A stretch of 64,000 bases of DNA from the NCBI GenBank assembly GCA_945952465.1, contig CAMFIB010000002.1:372001-436000 (forward strand), given 5' to 3'. Both the position numbers and the translations under genes were made by a program. Origin of the DNA: an uncultured Pseudomonadota bacterium (lineage in GTDB: Bacteria > Pseudomonadota > Gammaproteobacteria > Burkholderiales > Burkholderiaceae_C). Below are positions 6,817-15,611 of this stretch, piece after piece. The notes beneath the pieces were generated by a model. That model saw only the letters and a program-made list of their open reading frames with translations, was not told the origin of the DNA and searched no databases. Positions within the stretch are counted from its first letter, which is position 1. Each line of letters begins with the position of its first letter.

Positions 6817-9315
6817 ATGCCCCGCGCGTCTGCCGCAACCCCCGATTTGGCCAGCGCCTGGTTTGCGCGGCGCGGCTGGGTTGCGTTTCCGTTCCAGCGC
6901 GATGTCTGGCGTGCGGCCGGCGCCGGCCGCAGCGGCCTGCTGCACGCCACCACCGGCTCCGGCAAGACCTACGCAGTCTGGCTGGGCCTGCTGCAGGCGC
7001 TGCTGCGGGAGCCGGCCTTGCGGGGCGACCGGCAGGCGCCGCCGCTCACCGTGCTGTGGATCACGCCGATGCGCGCGCTGGCCGCCGACACCACGCGCGC
7101 GCTCGCGCTGCCGCTGGCCGACCTCGCGCCGCACTGGACGCTGGGCCTGCGCACCGGCGACACGCCGAGCGGCGAGCGTGCCCGGCAAGACCGCCGTTTC
7201 CCCACCGTGCTGGTGACCACGCCGGAATCGCTCAGCCTGATGCTGGCACGCGAGAACGCGCGCGAGGAACTGGCCCAGGTGCGGGCGGTGGTGGCCGACG
7301 AATGGCACGAGCTGCTGGGCAGCAAGCGCGGCGTGCAGCTGCAACTTGCGCTGGCGCGGCTGCACGCCTTCACGGCCGGCGGGCGCCGGCGCATCATGGT
7401 CTGGGGGCTCAGTGCGACGCTAGGAAATTCAGAGCACGCAATGCAGATCCTGTGCCGACCTGCGGCCGATTTCCCTCCAAAAAAGGCGCCCAGGCTGGTG
7501 CGCGGCCGCGTGGACAAGACGCTGGTCATCGACACGCTCATCCCGCGCGATCCGGGCCGCTACTCGTGGGCCGGCCATCTGGGCGCGCGCATGCAGCAGC
7601 CGGTCATTGACGAGATCGCCCGCTCCGGCCCCACGCTGGTGTTCATCAACACCCGCTCGCAGGCCGAGATGTGGTACCAGTTGCTGCTCAACGCCAAGCC
7701 CGAATGGGCCGGCGAGATCGCGCTGCACCACGGCAGCCTGGACAAAGCGGTGCGCGAATGGGTGGAGCTGGGGCTGAAGGAAGGGCGCTTGCGCGCGGTG
7801 GTGGCCACCTCGTCGCTCGACCTCGGGGTGGACTTCCTGCCGGTCGAGCGGGTGCTGCAGATCGGCTCGGCCAAGGGCGTGGCGCGGCTGCTTCAGCGCG
7901 CCGGCCGCAGCGGCCATGCGCCTGGCCGGCCCAGCCGCATCACGCTGGTGCCCACCAACACGCTGGAGCTGATCGAGGCGGCGGCCGCCCGCCGCGCGGT
8001 GAAACTCGGCCGCATCGAGAAACGCGATTCGCCCGAGCAGCCGCTCGACGTGCTGGTGCAGCACATCGTCACCGTGGCCCTCGGCGGCGGCTTCGAGGCG
8101 GATGCGTTGTACGACGAGGTGCGAACCGCCTGGGCCTACCGCGCCCTCTCTCGCGAGGCTTTCGACTGGGCGCTGGCCTTCTGCGAGCGCGGCGGCACCA
8201 GCCTGGGCGCCTACCCCGAGTACCACCGCATCGCCATCGACGCCGAAACAGGGCTGTGGCGGGTGCCCGACCGCGGCATCGCCAAACGGCACCGGCTGTC
8301 CATCGGCACCATCGTGTCGGACGCGTCGGTGCAGGTGAAGTATGTGAGCGGCGCGGTGATCGGCTCTGTGGAGGAGGGCTTCATCGCGCGGCTGCGCAAG
8401 GGCGACTGCTTCGTGCTGGCCGGCCGGCTGCTGGAATTCGTGCGGCTGCAGGACATGGCGGCGTATGTGCGCAAGGCCGAGAAGAGCCGGCCCACCATTC
8501 CCACCTGGCAGGGCGGCAAGATGCCGCTCTCCACCGAGATGGCCGACGCGGTGCTGGAGCTGACGGCGCTGGCCGCTCGCGGCCGCTACACCGACCCCGA
8601 ACTGCAGGCCGCGCGGCCGATGCTGGAGACGCAGGCCCAGCTCTCGGAGTTGCCGACGCCGCAGACGCTGCTGGTGGAGCACATCGCCTCGCGCGAAGGC
8701 CACCACGTCTATGTCTACCCGTTCGCCGGGCGGCAGGTGCACCTGGGCCTCTCCAGCCTGCTGGCGTGGCGGCTGGCTAGGCTGACGCCGCAGACCTTCA
8801 GCCTGTCGGTCAACGACTACGGCTTCGAGCTGCTCAGCGCGCGGCCGATCGACCTCGCGCCCATCACCGGCCGATCGGTGTTCAGCCCGCACGAGTTGCT
8901 GGAGGACGTGCTGGAATCGCTGAACGCGTCGGAGCTGGCGCAGCGGCGCTTCCGCGAGATCGCGCGGGTGTCGGGGCTGGTCAACAGCGGCTACCCCGGC
9001 GCGCCGAAAAGCCTGCGGCAACTGCAGGCGTCGAGCAGCCTGTTCTTCCAGGTGTTCCGCCAGTACGACCGGCACAACCTGCTGCTGCAGCAGGCCGAGC
9101 GCGAGGTGTTGTCGCAGGAGCTGGAGCTGGCGCGGCTGCGCGAAACACTGGAGCGCATCGCGGCGCGCGAGCTGGTGGTGGTGCCGCTGGCCCAGCCCAG
9201 CCCGCTGTGCGTGCCGCTGATGGTGGAGCGGCTGCGCGAGAAGCTCAGCAACGAGACGCTGGCGGCGCGGCTGGACCGCATGCTGAAGGACATGGGCGGC
9301 GTGTCGCCGGAATAG
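6817..9315 (+). CDS. Ligase-associated DNA damage response DEXH-box helicase (Lhr-like)
   Basis: 832 residues from ATG 6817; the frame is open further upstream to 6727 but those residues overlap the divergent transporter start. A Q-motif-like 'PFQRDVW' precedes Walker A 'TTGSGKT' (residues 45-51). Motif II is DEWH (about 161-164), and the second RecA domain includes 'ATSSLDLGVDF' and 'QRAGRSGH'. The length and DEWH box match the Lhr-type helicases that usually sit with a DNA ligase, a metallo-beta-lactamase-like exonuclease and a phosphoesterase. None of those partners is visible here: upstream is a SulP transporter, downstream small membrane proteins. Confidence 0.9.
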   Translation: MPRASAATPDLASAWFARRGWVAFPFQRDVWRAAGAGRSGLLHATTGSGKTYAVWLGLLQALLREPALRGDRQAPPLTVLWITPMRALAADTTRALALPLADLAPHWTLGLRTGDTPSGERARQDRRFPTVLVTTPESLSLMLARENAREELAQVRAVVADEWHELLGSKRGVQLQLALARLHAFTAGGRRRIMVWGLSATLGNSEHAMQILCRPAADFPPKKAPRLVRGRVDKTLVIDTLIPRDPGRYSWAGHLGARMQQPVIDEIARSGPTLVFINTRSQAEMWYQLLLNAKPEWAGEIALHHGSLDKAVREWVELGLKEGRLRAVVATSSLDLGVDFLPVERVLQIGSAKGVARLLQRAGRSGHAPGRPSRITLVPTNTLELIEAAAARRAVKLGRIEKRDSPEQPLDVLVQHIVTVALGGGFEADALYDEVRTAWAYRALSREAFDWALAFCERGGTSLGAYPEYHRIAIDAETGLWRVPDRGIAKRHRLSIGTIVSDASVQVKYVSGAVIGSVEEGFIARLRKGDCFVLAGRLLEFVRLQDMAAYVRKAEKSRPTIPTWQGGKMPLSTEMADAVLELTALAARGRYTDPELQAARPMLETQAQLSELPTPQTLLVEHIASREGHHVYVYPFAGRQVHLGLSSLLAWRLARLTPQTFSLSVNDYGFELLSARPIDLAPITGRSVFSPHELLEDVLESLNASELAQRRFREIARVSGLVNSGYPGAPKSLRQLQASSSLFFQVFRQYDRHNLLLQQAEREVLSQELELARLRETLERIAARELVVVPLAQPSPLCVPLMVERLREKLSNETLAARLDRMLKDMGGVSPE

Positions 9316-9361
9316 CCCGCACGCTGCAGGCGCGGCCCAAGCCCCGCAGAATCGCCAGCGT

Positions 9362-9601
9362 ATGGACGCCTTCATCGACCTGCTGCAATGGCCCGCGATG
9401 CTGGCCACGCTGGTGGCCGCCTGGCTGGTCGCGTCGCAGCACCGGCGTGCGCGGGTCTGGGGCTTTGGCTGGTTCGTGCTCAGCAACCTCTTGTGGGTGG
9501 CCTGGGGCTGGTCTACCCACGCGTGGGCGCTGATCGTGCTGCAGGTCGGCCTGTTCGCGCTCAACCTGCGCGGGCTGCGCAAGAACGAACCCGGGTCCTG
9601 A
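9362..9601 (+). CDS. Small hydrophobic membrane protein, unknown
   Basis: 79 residues with three hydrophobic segments (about residues 8-25, 33-50 and 53-70) rich in Trp and Leu, such as 'GFGWFVLSNLLWVAWGWS'. No domain is recognised. It lies between the helicase and the iron-permease-like gene in the same direction with short gaps, so it may be co-transcribed. Codon use looks like its neighbours. Confidence 0.6.
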   Translation: MDAFIDLLQWPAMLATLVAAWLVASQHRRARVWGFGWFVLSNLLWVAWGWSTHAWALIVLQVGLFALNLRGLRKNEPGS

Positions 9602-9617
9602 CCCACGGGAGAACACG

Positions 9618-10037
9618 ATGGCCGACGCCGAGCAGAAGAACAGCTGGTACACCCGCATCGCCAAGGCGGCCTCGCGTTACGCGGGCAAGCCCGCCACCTT
9701 CAGCCTGGCGCTGGGCACCATCGTGGTCTGGGCGGTCTCGGGGCCGATCTTCGGCTTCAGCGACACCTGGCAGCTCGTCATCAACACCGGCACCACCATC
9801 GTCACCTTCCTGATGGTGTTCCTCATCCAGAACTCGCAGAACCGCGACACTGCGGCCATTCAGGTCAAGCTCGACGAGCTGATCCGCGCGACCGAAGGTG
9901 CCCACAACGCGCTGCTGGACCTGGAGGAACTGGGCGAGGAAAAGCTGGAGGAGTTCCGGGGGCGCTACGAAGCCATTGCGGCCGAGGCGCGGAAGTCGCT
10001 GGAGCGGGCCGGCGACACCCATTGCCCCGAGCCCTGA
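9618..10037 (+). CDS. Low affinity iron permease family protein
   Basis: 139 residues with 'PATFSLALGTIVVWAVSGPIFGFSDTWQLVINTGTTIVTFLMVFLIQNSQNRDT', which is the pfam04120 (Fet4-related) signature: two membrane helices followed by the very conserved 'QNSQNRD' and a charged helical tail. The name comes from a fungal iron transporter; bacterial members are short and their transport activity is unproven. A GGGAGA ribosome-binding site lies just upstream of ATG 9618. It follows the 79-residue membrane protein by 16 bases. Confidence 0.85.
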   Translation: MADAEQKNSWYTRIAKAASRYAGKPATFSLALGTIVVWAVSGPIFGFSDTWQLVINTGTTIVTFLMVFLIQNSQNRDTAAIQVKLDELIRATEGAHNALLDLEELGEEKLEEFRGRYEAIAAEARKSLERAGDTHCPEP

Positions 10038-10221
10038 ACCGCCCGCAGCCCGCGCCGGCGCTGGGTTTCCGGCGATCGGGCGCGGTGTGCCGACGGCGAT
10101 CGTTCCGCTTGTCCTACACCCTCAACGGGGCGGCACTGACGGGCGCGGCGGCGGTGCTTTTCTACAGTTGTGCCATGGCTTCGCAACCGGTGGAGCCATT
10201 CATCTACACAAGGAAAGCATC

Positions 10222-10419
10222 ATGAACAAGAGTCAAGTGGAAGGCCGTCTCGACCAGGTCACCGGCAAGCTGAAGGAAGTGGCCGGCAAGGCAACGGGCA
10301 ACGACCGCCTGCAGGCCGAAGGCCAGCTCGAAAAGGCCTCGGGAAAGATCCAGGCCAATTACGGCGACGCCAAGGAAAAGGCGAAAGACGCCGCCAAGCG
10401 CACGATCGACAAGCTCTGA
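10222..10419 (+). CDS. CsbD family stress-response protein
   Basis: 65 residues: 'MNKSQVEGRLDQVTGKLKEV' then 'GKATGNDRLQAEGQLEKASGKIQ', the CsbD-like repeat pattern of a charged helical bundle. A strong site (AAGGAAAG) precedes ATG 10222. Family members are induced by general stress in other bacteria; their activity is not known. The gene sits 33 bases before a BON-domain lipoprotein, a pairing that suggests an envelope or osmotic stress unit, ending at the terminator at 10959-11000. Confidence 0.92.
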   Translation: MNKSQVEGRLDQVTGKLKEVAGKATGNDRLQAEGQLEKASGKIQANYGDAKEKAKDAAKRTIDKL

Positions 10420-10452
10420 TCGGCGCCCCTCGCCACCCTTGAAGGAGAAACC

Positions 10453-10935
10453 ATGAACACCACCACATTCACCGCCCGTTCGGTGGCCACCGCCTCGGCC
10501 ATCGCCATGGCTCTGGCGCTGGGCGCCTGCAGCAAGCAGAACGACGACAAGACCATTGGTCAGCAGATCGACTCGGGCATCAACAAGACCGAGCAGGCCG
10601 CCGCCGACGCCAAGGACAAGGCCAAGGACGCCTACAACTCGGCCGAAAGCAAAGTCAGCAACGCCGCCACCGACGCCAAGGACGGCACCATGGCGTCCAG
10701 CGAATCGATCGGCGGCAAGATCGAAGACGCCACCATCACCGCGTCCGTCAACGCCGCGCTGGTCAAGGACAAGGACCTCAGCGCCATGAAGATCGACGTC
10801 GACACCAAAAACGGTGCCGTCACGCTGCACGGCCCCGCGCCGAGCGCCACCGCCCGTGAGCGTGCCACCACGCTGGCCAAGGCCGTGAAGGGTGTGAGCA
10901 CGGTCGACAACCAGCTCGTGATCCAGTCCAGCTAA
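10453..10935 (+). CDS. BON domain lipoprotein
   Basis: 160 residues. The signal peptide ends in a lipobox 'ALGAC' with Cys at about residue 27. An Ala/Lys/Asp-rich helical linker (residues 45-85) follows, then a BON domain (about 90-158) with 'GKIEDATITASVNAALVKD' and 'VKGVSTVDNQLVI'. BON domains bind membranes or other envelope proteins, as in OsmY. The helical linker resembles the CsbD protein encoded just upstream. Ribosome-binding site GAAGGAGA is present. The transcript probably ends at the strong hairpin that follows. Confidence 0.9.
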   Translation: MNTTTFTARSVATASAIAMALALGACSKQNDDKTIGQQIDSGINKTEQAAADAKDKAKDAYNSAESKVSNAATDAKDGTMASSESIGGKIEDATITASVNAALVKDKDLSAMKIDVDTKNGAVTLHGPAPSATARERATTLAKAVKGVSTVDNQLVIQSS

Positions 10936-10958
10936 GCGCTGCGATCTGTTGCACGTCG

Positions 10959-11000
10959 AACATCCCGCCCGGTGCGTGCACCCGGCGGGATGTTTTTTTG
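10959..11000 (+). terminator. Strong intrinsic terminator after the BON lipoprotein gene
   Basis: An 11-bp stem (AACATCCCGCC pairing with GGCGGGATGTT) continues after one C-C mismatch into GGTG/CACC around a CGTG loop, followed by seven T residues. Structure and position, 24 bases after the stop at 10935, fit a Rho-independent terminator for the csbD-BON transcript. Confidence 0.9.
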
Positions 11001-11012
11001 GGGGGGCGGTTG

Positions 11013-12221
11013 CTACGCCGGCAGGGCGGGTGCTTGCGGCTGCACCTGTCCGCCCTCGGAATCGCCCACGGACGGTCCGGTCTGCTGTGCCGCCACCTCG
11101 GCCAACGGCGGAACAGCCGGCGCCGTGGCGGCTGGTGCCGCTGCGGCTTCGCGGGCCTGGTGGTGGGCGGCCACCACGTCGTGCACGTAACGCAGTTTCG
11201 TCATCGCGCCAGGCGTGAGGGCGAAGGGGTAGGCGTCGTTCTGGCCGAGGCTGCGGTTCAGGCTGTTCACCAGCAGCGTGACCGGCACCCACTGGCGCAC
11301 CAGCGTCTCGAAATCGAGCTGGGAGCGGCCGAACGGGTCGCGCACGCGGGTGGTCTGGGGCGCGTCAACGCCGGGAATCTCCACCCGCGTGTGGTAGGCC
11401 GAGGCGGTCTCCAGCAGATCGACCATGTGCAGGTAATGGGCCCAGGTCTCGGCCCAGTCTTCCCAGGGGTGGGCCATGGCGTAGGCGCTAACGAAATCGG
11501 CCTGCCAGTTGTCGCGCAGGCCGGCCGCGTAGTGCGCCTTCAGGGCCTCGCCGTAGTCCTGCCGCTCGTCGCCGAAGACGCTCCGGAAGGCCTGCAACTG
11601 GTCTTCGGTGGTGAACAGCAGGGGCCAGTAGTAGTGCCCGCATTCGTGGCGCAGGTGGCCCAGCAGCGTGCGGTAGGGTTCGCGCAGCTCGATGCGGCGC
11701 TTGGCGCGCTCGTCGTCGTCGGCCTCCGCCACGTTCAGCGTGATCACGCCGTTTTGGTGGCCGGTCATCACCGGCGGCTCGCCCGGCAGGTCGGCCAGAA
11801 ACCGGAATTCCGGGCCCGACATCGTTTCGCCGGGGTTGCCCTGTTCCAGCCCGAGCTGGGCGAGGGTGTAGAACAGGCGGCGCTTGGCGAGTTCGATCTG
11901 GGTCCAGCGGTCCTGGTTAGCCGGCACCGACAGGTCGGGCAGCAGGTGGGTCTGCCGGCACGACACGCACAGCGTCTGCGGGTCGCCTTCCGGCACGGCG
12001 AAGTTGCAGGCCTGGTAGGCGCCATGGTTGTGGCACATGCGGTACCGCCGGCCGTTCTCCGGCTCGCCCAGCGGCTGCAGCAGGCCGTTGTCGTCGGGCG
12101 GAGAGACGGCGGCCATTTCCAGGCGGTCCGGCAGGAAGGCCAGGGCGCTGCCGCAATTGAGGCACTGCACGTTCTCAAAAAACACGGGGTGGCCGCAGTG
12201 GCCGCAGGCGAAGATTCTCAT
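11013..12221 (-). CDS. Putative zinc-binding metallopeptidase with N-terminal zinc ribbon
   Basis: 402 residues. The N-terminus has two CxxC pairs ('FACGHCGH' and 'VQCLNCGS'), a zinc ribbon. The central 'HLRHECGHYYWPLLF' provides an HExxH-type metal site (HECGH). The layout matches the putative zinc-binding metallopeptidase family (COG4307, DUF2248). The last about 45 residues are Ala/Pro/Gln rich and look disordered. No signal peptide is present, so it should be cytosolic. Substrate is unknown. It stands alone on the minus strand between the terminator and moeB. Confidence 0.85.
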   Translation of the reverse strand: MRIFACGHCGHPVFFENVQCLNCGSALAFLPDRLEMAAVSPPDDNGLLQPLGEPENGRRYRMCHNHGAYQACNFAVPEGDPQTLCVSCRQTHLLPDLSVPANQDRWTQIELAKRRLFYTLAQLGLEQGNPGETMSGPEFRFLADLPGEPPVMTGHQNGVITLNVAEADDDERAKRRIELREPYRTLLGHLRHECGHYYWPLLFTTEDQLQAFRSVFGDERQDYGEALKAHYAAGLRDNWQADFVSAYAMAHPWEDWAETWAHYLHMVDLLETASAYHTRVEIPGVDAPQTTRVRDPFGRSQLDFETLVRQWVPVTLLVNSLNRSLGQNDAYPFALTPGAMTKLRYVHDVVAAHHQAREAAAAPAATAPAVPPLAEVAAQQTGPSVGDSEGGQVQPQAPALPA

Positions 12222-12345
12222 GGTGGGCCCGGTGAATGGCGCGAAGCCGGCTCGGGGCCAGCGGTTCGTTGCATTCTGGGGCGCGGGCCGTGCGTCCCGC
12301 GTAGGACGCCGCCCAGAAACGGGCCGGGAAGAACCCGGAGGGGCG

Positions 12346-13110
12346 TCAGCCCCGGTGCGTGGCGCCGCCGCCGCAGACCGGGCAGCCGGGGTGGCGGGGC
12401 ACCCGCATCTCGTTGAATTCCATCGCCCGGCCGTCCAGCATCAGCAAGCGGCCGGCCAGCGGGTCTCCAGCCGGCGCCAGCAGCTTGAGCGCCTCGGCGG
12501 CCTGCATGCTGCCGATGATGCCGACCAGCGGCGCGAACACGCCCATGGTCGCGCAGCGGGTTTCCTCGAATTCATCGGTGGGCGGGAACACGCAGGCGTA
12601 GCACGGCGAGGTGTCGTCGCGCGGGTCGTACACCGCGATCTGGCCGTCGAAGCGGATCGCCGCGCCCGACACCAGCGGTTTTTTGTGCTTCACGCAGGCG
12701 GCATTGACGGCCTGGCGGGTGGTGAAGTTGTCGCAGCAGTCGAGCACCACGTCGGCCTGCGGCACCAGTTCGTCGAGCAGCGCGGCGTCGGCGCGGGCGA
12801 CGACGGGCGTGACGGTGACGTCGGGGTTGATCTCGGCGATGGCGGTGCGGATGGACTCGGCCTTGGGCTGGCCGACGCGCGCCAGGTTGTGCGCGATCTG
12901 GCGCTGCAGGTTGGTTTCGTCCACCGTGTCGTGGTCCACCAGCGTGATGCGCCCGACGCCGGCGGAGCCAAGGTACAGCGCCACCGGAGAGCCCAGCCCG
13001 CCAGCGCCAATGACCAGCGCGTGGGCCGCGAGGAAACGCTCCTGGCCGTCGGTGCCCACCTCGTTGAGCAGAATGTGGCGGGAGTAGCGCAGCAGCTGTT
13101 CGTCGGTCAT
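12346..13110 (-). CDS. moeB: Molybdopterin-synthase adenylyltransferase MoeB / ThiF family
   Basis: 254 residues, the length of MoeB without a rhodanese domain. The nucleotide-binding loop 'VIGAGGLGSPVALYLGSAG' is near residues 34-52. Zinc-binding CxxC pairs are 'CYACVFP' and the C-terminal 'CPVCGG'. The 'TRCATMGVFAPLVGIIGSMQA' segment is the conserved E1-like helix region. The enzyme adenylates the C-terminal Gly-Gly of MoaD for molybdopterin synthesis. No thiF lies in the thiamine operon of this window, so the protein could also activate ThiS; that is inference. It is 73 bases downstream of ctpA on the same strand with a terminator between. Confidence 0.9.
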   Translation of the reverse strand: MTDEQLLRYSRHILLNEVGTDGQERFLAAHALVIGAGGLGSPVALYLGSAGVGRITLVDHDTVDETNLQRQIAHNLARVGQPKAESIRTAIAEINPDVTVTPVVARADAALLDELVPQADVVLDCCDNFTTRQAVNAACVKHKKPLVSGAAIRFDGQIAVYDPRDDTSPCYACVFPPTDEFEETRCATMGVFAPLVGIIGSMQAAEALKLLAPAGDPLAGRLLMLDGRAMEFNEMRVPRHPGCPVCGGGATHRG

Positions 13111-13130
13111 GGCGGAATTGTCACGGCAAA

Positions 13131-13160
13131 GGAAAAGCCGGCGCGTGGCCGGCTTTTCAG
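13131..13160 (-). terminator. Intrinsic terminator downstream of ctpA
   Basis: A perfect 10-bp stem, AAAAGCCGGC at 13133-13142 and GCCGGCTTTT at 13148-13157, encloses a five-base loop. Read on the minus strand it follows the ctpA stop (13184) and ends in TTTT, so it most likely separates ctpA from moeB. The stem is symmetric and could also act on the other strand. Confidence 0.75.
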
Positions 13161-13183
13161 GGAATACGAGGGGCAGGGGCCGC

Positions 13184-14620
13184 TCAGTTTTCCTTCTTCT
13201 CGTCCTTGCGCTCGACCATGGTCTTGCTGATGAGCACCGGGCGGCCCTTGAACTTGTTCAGCGCCTGGATGAGCTGGAAGTCCTTGTCGGAACCGAACTC
13301 GGGCACCTTGCGCTCGACCGATGCCTTCTTGGTGTCTTCTTCAAGCTTCAGGCGGGCCTCTTCGCGTGCCTTCTCCCGCGCAGCGTCCTTGACCTCGGCG
13401 CCCTGGCCGCTGTTGAGGTGCTTTTCGAGGTCGGCCTCGCGGGTGCGCAGCGCGGCGAACAGGTTGCCTTCTTCGGTTTCGTCGACCATCACGTCGGGCA
13501 GGATGCCCTTGGCCTGGATGGACTTGCCGCTGGGCGTGTAATAGCGCGCGGTGGTCAGCTTGAGGCCGGTGTCGGGGCCCAGCGTGCGCACGGTCTGCAC
13601 CGAGCCCTTGCCGAAGGTCTGGCTGCCCATGATGGTGGCGCGCTTGTGGTCCTGCAGCGCGCCGGCCACGATTTCGCTGGCCGAGGCCGAGCCTTCGTTG
13701 ACCAGCACCACCAGCGGCACGTTCTTCAGCGCGGGCGGCAGGCCCTTCAGCGCATCGCCGGCGCCACGGCGCTGATAGTACTCGGGCGAGGCCTTGTACA
13801 CATACTTGCTTTCCGGCAACTGGCCGTTGGTCGAGACCACGGACACGTCGGCCGGCAGGAAGGCCGACGACACCGCCACGGCGGCGTCGAGCAGGCCGCC
13901 CGGGTCGTTGCGCAGGTCGAGCACCAGGCCCTTCAGGTTGGGTTCCTGCTTGTAGATCTCGTTGATCTTGCGCGCGAAGTCATCGACCGTGCGCTCCTGG
14001 AACTGGCTCAGGCGGATCCAGGCGTAGCCGGGCTCCATGACCTTGGCCTTGACGCTCTGCGTCTTGATTTCCTCGCGGGTGATGGTGACCGGGAAGCTGC
14101 GGCTTTCGTCCTTGCGGAAGATGGTCAGGTTGACCTTGGTGCCCGGCTCGCCGCGCATCTTCTTCACGGCATCGCTGAGCGTCAGGCCCTTGACGGCCGA
14201 GTCGTCGATCTTGGTGATGAGGTCGCCCGACTTCAGGCCGGCGCGGAAAGCGGGCGAACCTTCGATGGGCGAGACGATCTTGACCAGGCCGTCTTCCTGG
14301 CTGATCTCGATGCCGACGCCGACGAAGCGGCCCGACGTGCCTTCGCGGAATTCCTTGTAGGACTTCTTGTCGAAGTACTGCGAATGCGGGTCGAGGCTGG
14401 ACACCATGCCGGAAATGGCGTCGGTGATCAGCTTCTTCTCGTCGACCGGCTCCACGTAGTCGGTCTTGATCATGCCGAACACCGCTGCGAGCTGTTGCAA
14501 CTCCTCCAGCGGCAGCGGCGCCAGCGCGCCGCGCGCGGTGGTCTGCAGCGACACCGTGGTGAGGGCGCCTGCAAGCGCCCCCAGCGAAACCCAGCCGGCG
14601 ATCTTCAGTTGTCTGTGCAT
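13184..14620 (-). CDS. ctpA: Carboxy-terminal processing peptidase (S41 family)
   Basis: 478 residues from ATG 14620; a longer in-frame extension to 14734 would place the signal anchor internally. Residues 1-30 form a signal or anchor ('LKIAGWVSLGALAGALTTV'). A PDZ domain (about 95-175, 'FVGVGIEISQEDGLVKIVSPIEGSPAFRAGLKSGD') precedes the catalytic core with the serine in 'NEGSASASEIVAG' and the lysine in 'SQTFGKGSVQT', the Ser-Lys dyad. The tail after about residue 400 is charged and helical. It acts in the periplasm on C-termini of envelope proteins. gpmA lies upstream on the same strand. Confidence 0.93.
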   Translation of the reverse strand: MHRQLKIAGWVSLGALAGALTTVSLQTTARGALAPLPLEELQQLAAVFGMIKTDYVEPVDEKKLITDAISGMVSSLDPHSQYFDKKSYKEFREGTSGRFVGVGIEISQEDGLVKIVSPIEGSPAFRAGLKSGDLITKIDDSAVKGLTLSDAVKKMRGEPGTKVNLTIFRKDESRSFPVTITREEIKTQSVKAKVMEPGYAWIRLSQFQERTVDDFARKINEIYKQEPNLKGLVLDLRNDPGGLLDAAVAVSSAFLPADVSVVSTNGQLPESKYVYKASPEYYQRRGAGDALKGLPPALKNVPLVVLVNEGSASASEIVAGALQDHKRATIMGSQTFGKGSVQTVRTLGPDTGLKLTTARYYTPSGKSIQAKGILPDVMVDETEEGNLFAALRTREADLEKHLNSGQGAEVKDAAREKAREEARLKLEEDTKKASVERKVPEFGSDKDFQLIQALNKFKGRPVLISKTMVERKDEKKEN

Positions 14621-14788
14621 AAAAATGTAACCTCGGTCAGCCAAAATATACACCTTGGAGGGGCGGGGATTGCCCCGGTTCCCTGCCATGGCGCGGCGGG
14701 AAACCCCGATTGTGAAGTTGTGCCACCGCCCCACGCCTCAGAAAAGCCGGCTTTAGCCGCCGCAGTTACATGCTGGGCGTGCCGGCCC

Positions 14789-15532
14789 TCAGCGTTTCCC
14801 CTGAGCTGCCACCGCCGCCGCAGCCTGTGCGGCGGCCTCGGCGTCACCCAGGTAGTAGTGCTTCATCGGTGCCAGATGGGCGTCGAGTTCGTACACCAGC
14901 GGGATGCCGTTGGGGATGTTCACGCCGACGATGTCGTCGTCGGAGATGTTGTCGAGGTACTTCACCAGCGCGCGGATCGAGTTGCCGTGGGCGGCCACGA
15001 CGATGCGCTTGCCGGCCTTGATGGCCGGCGCCATGGCTTCGTTCCAGAACGGCAGCACACGGGCCACGGTGTCTTTCAGGCATTCGGTCAGCGGAATCTG
15101 CTCGGGCGCCAGCTTGGCGTAGCGCAGGTCGCCGCGCTCGCTGCGCGGGTCGGTGGCTTCCAGCGGCGGCGGCGGGGTGTCGTAGCTGCGGCGCCAGACC
15201 AGCACCTGCTCGTCGCCGTATTTCTTGGCGGTTTCGGCCTTGTTCAGGCCCTGCAGGCCGCCGTAGTGGCGCTCGTTGAGGCGCCAGGAATGCACCACCG
15301 GCAGCCAGGTGCGGTCCATTTCGTCAAGCGTGTGCCACAGCGTGCGGGTGGCGCGCTTGAGCACGCTGGTGTAGGCCACGTCGAATTCGTAGCCCTCGGC
15401 CTTCAGCAGGCGGCCGGCGTTCTTGGCCTGCTCCACACCGGTGGGCGTCAGGTCGACGTCGGTCCAGCCGGTGAAGCGGTTTTCGAGGTTCCAGGTCGAT
15501 TCGCCGTGGCGGATCAGGACGAGCTTGTGCAT
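14789..15532 (-). CDS. gpmA: 2,3-bisphosphoglycerate-dependent phosphoglycerate mutase
   Basis: 247 residues, the usual length. The N-terminus '[21 protein letters not shown]' carries the phospho-histidine RHGE motif, and '[15 protein letters not shown]' the second catalytic histidine. Start ATG 15532 is preferred over the longer frame because the family begins 'M-x-K-L-V-L-x-RHG'. The enzyme interconverts 3- and 2-phosphoglycerate in glycolysis and gluconeogenesis. It is divergent from the rhodanese-grxC-secB-gpsA unit; the spacer holds a candidate -10 for that unit. Confidence 0.96.
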   Translation of the reverse strand: MHKLVLIRHGESTWNLENRFTGWTDVDLTPTGVEQAKNAGRLLKAEGYEFDVAYTSVLKRATRTLWHTLDEMDRTWLPVVHSWRLNERHYGGLQGLNKAETAKKYGDEQVLVWRRSYDTPPPPLEATDPRSERGDLRYAKLAPEQIPLTECLKDTVARVLPFWNEAMAPAIKAGKRIVVAAHGNSIRALVKYLDNISDDDIVGVNIPNGIPLVYELDAHLAPMKHYYLGDAEAAAQAAAAVAAQGKR

Positions 15533-15575
15533 GGGGTTCCCGGGGGTGTGAAACAGAAAGGGCAATCCGGCATTC

Positions 15576-15581
15576 TAAAAT
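15576..15581 (+). promoter_or_regulatory. Candidate -10 box (TAAAAT) for the rhodanese-grxC-secB-gpsA unit
   Basis: TAAAAT lies 31 bases before the rhodanese start in the gpmA/rhodanese divergent spacer. The same TAAAAT-CGCC text occurs just before serS (59183). No good -35 is visible, so this is a weak call based on position and similarity. Confidence 0.35.
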
Positions 15582-15611
15582 CGCCGTCTTTCCGCCTAGG
15601 ATTCCTTTCCC

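Noticed and set aside
14740-14755. AAAGCCGGCTTT downstream of gpmA as a terminator
   Set aside because: It is a loop-less palindrome and cannot form a proper hairpin as written; it resembles the arms of the ctpA terminator but lacks the loop.
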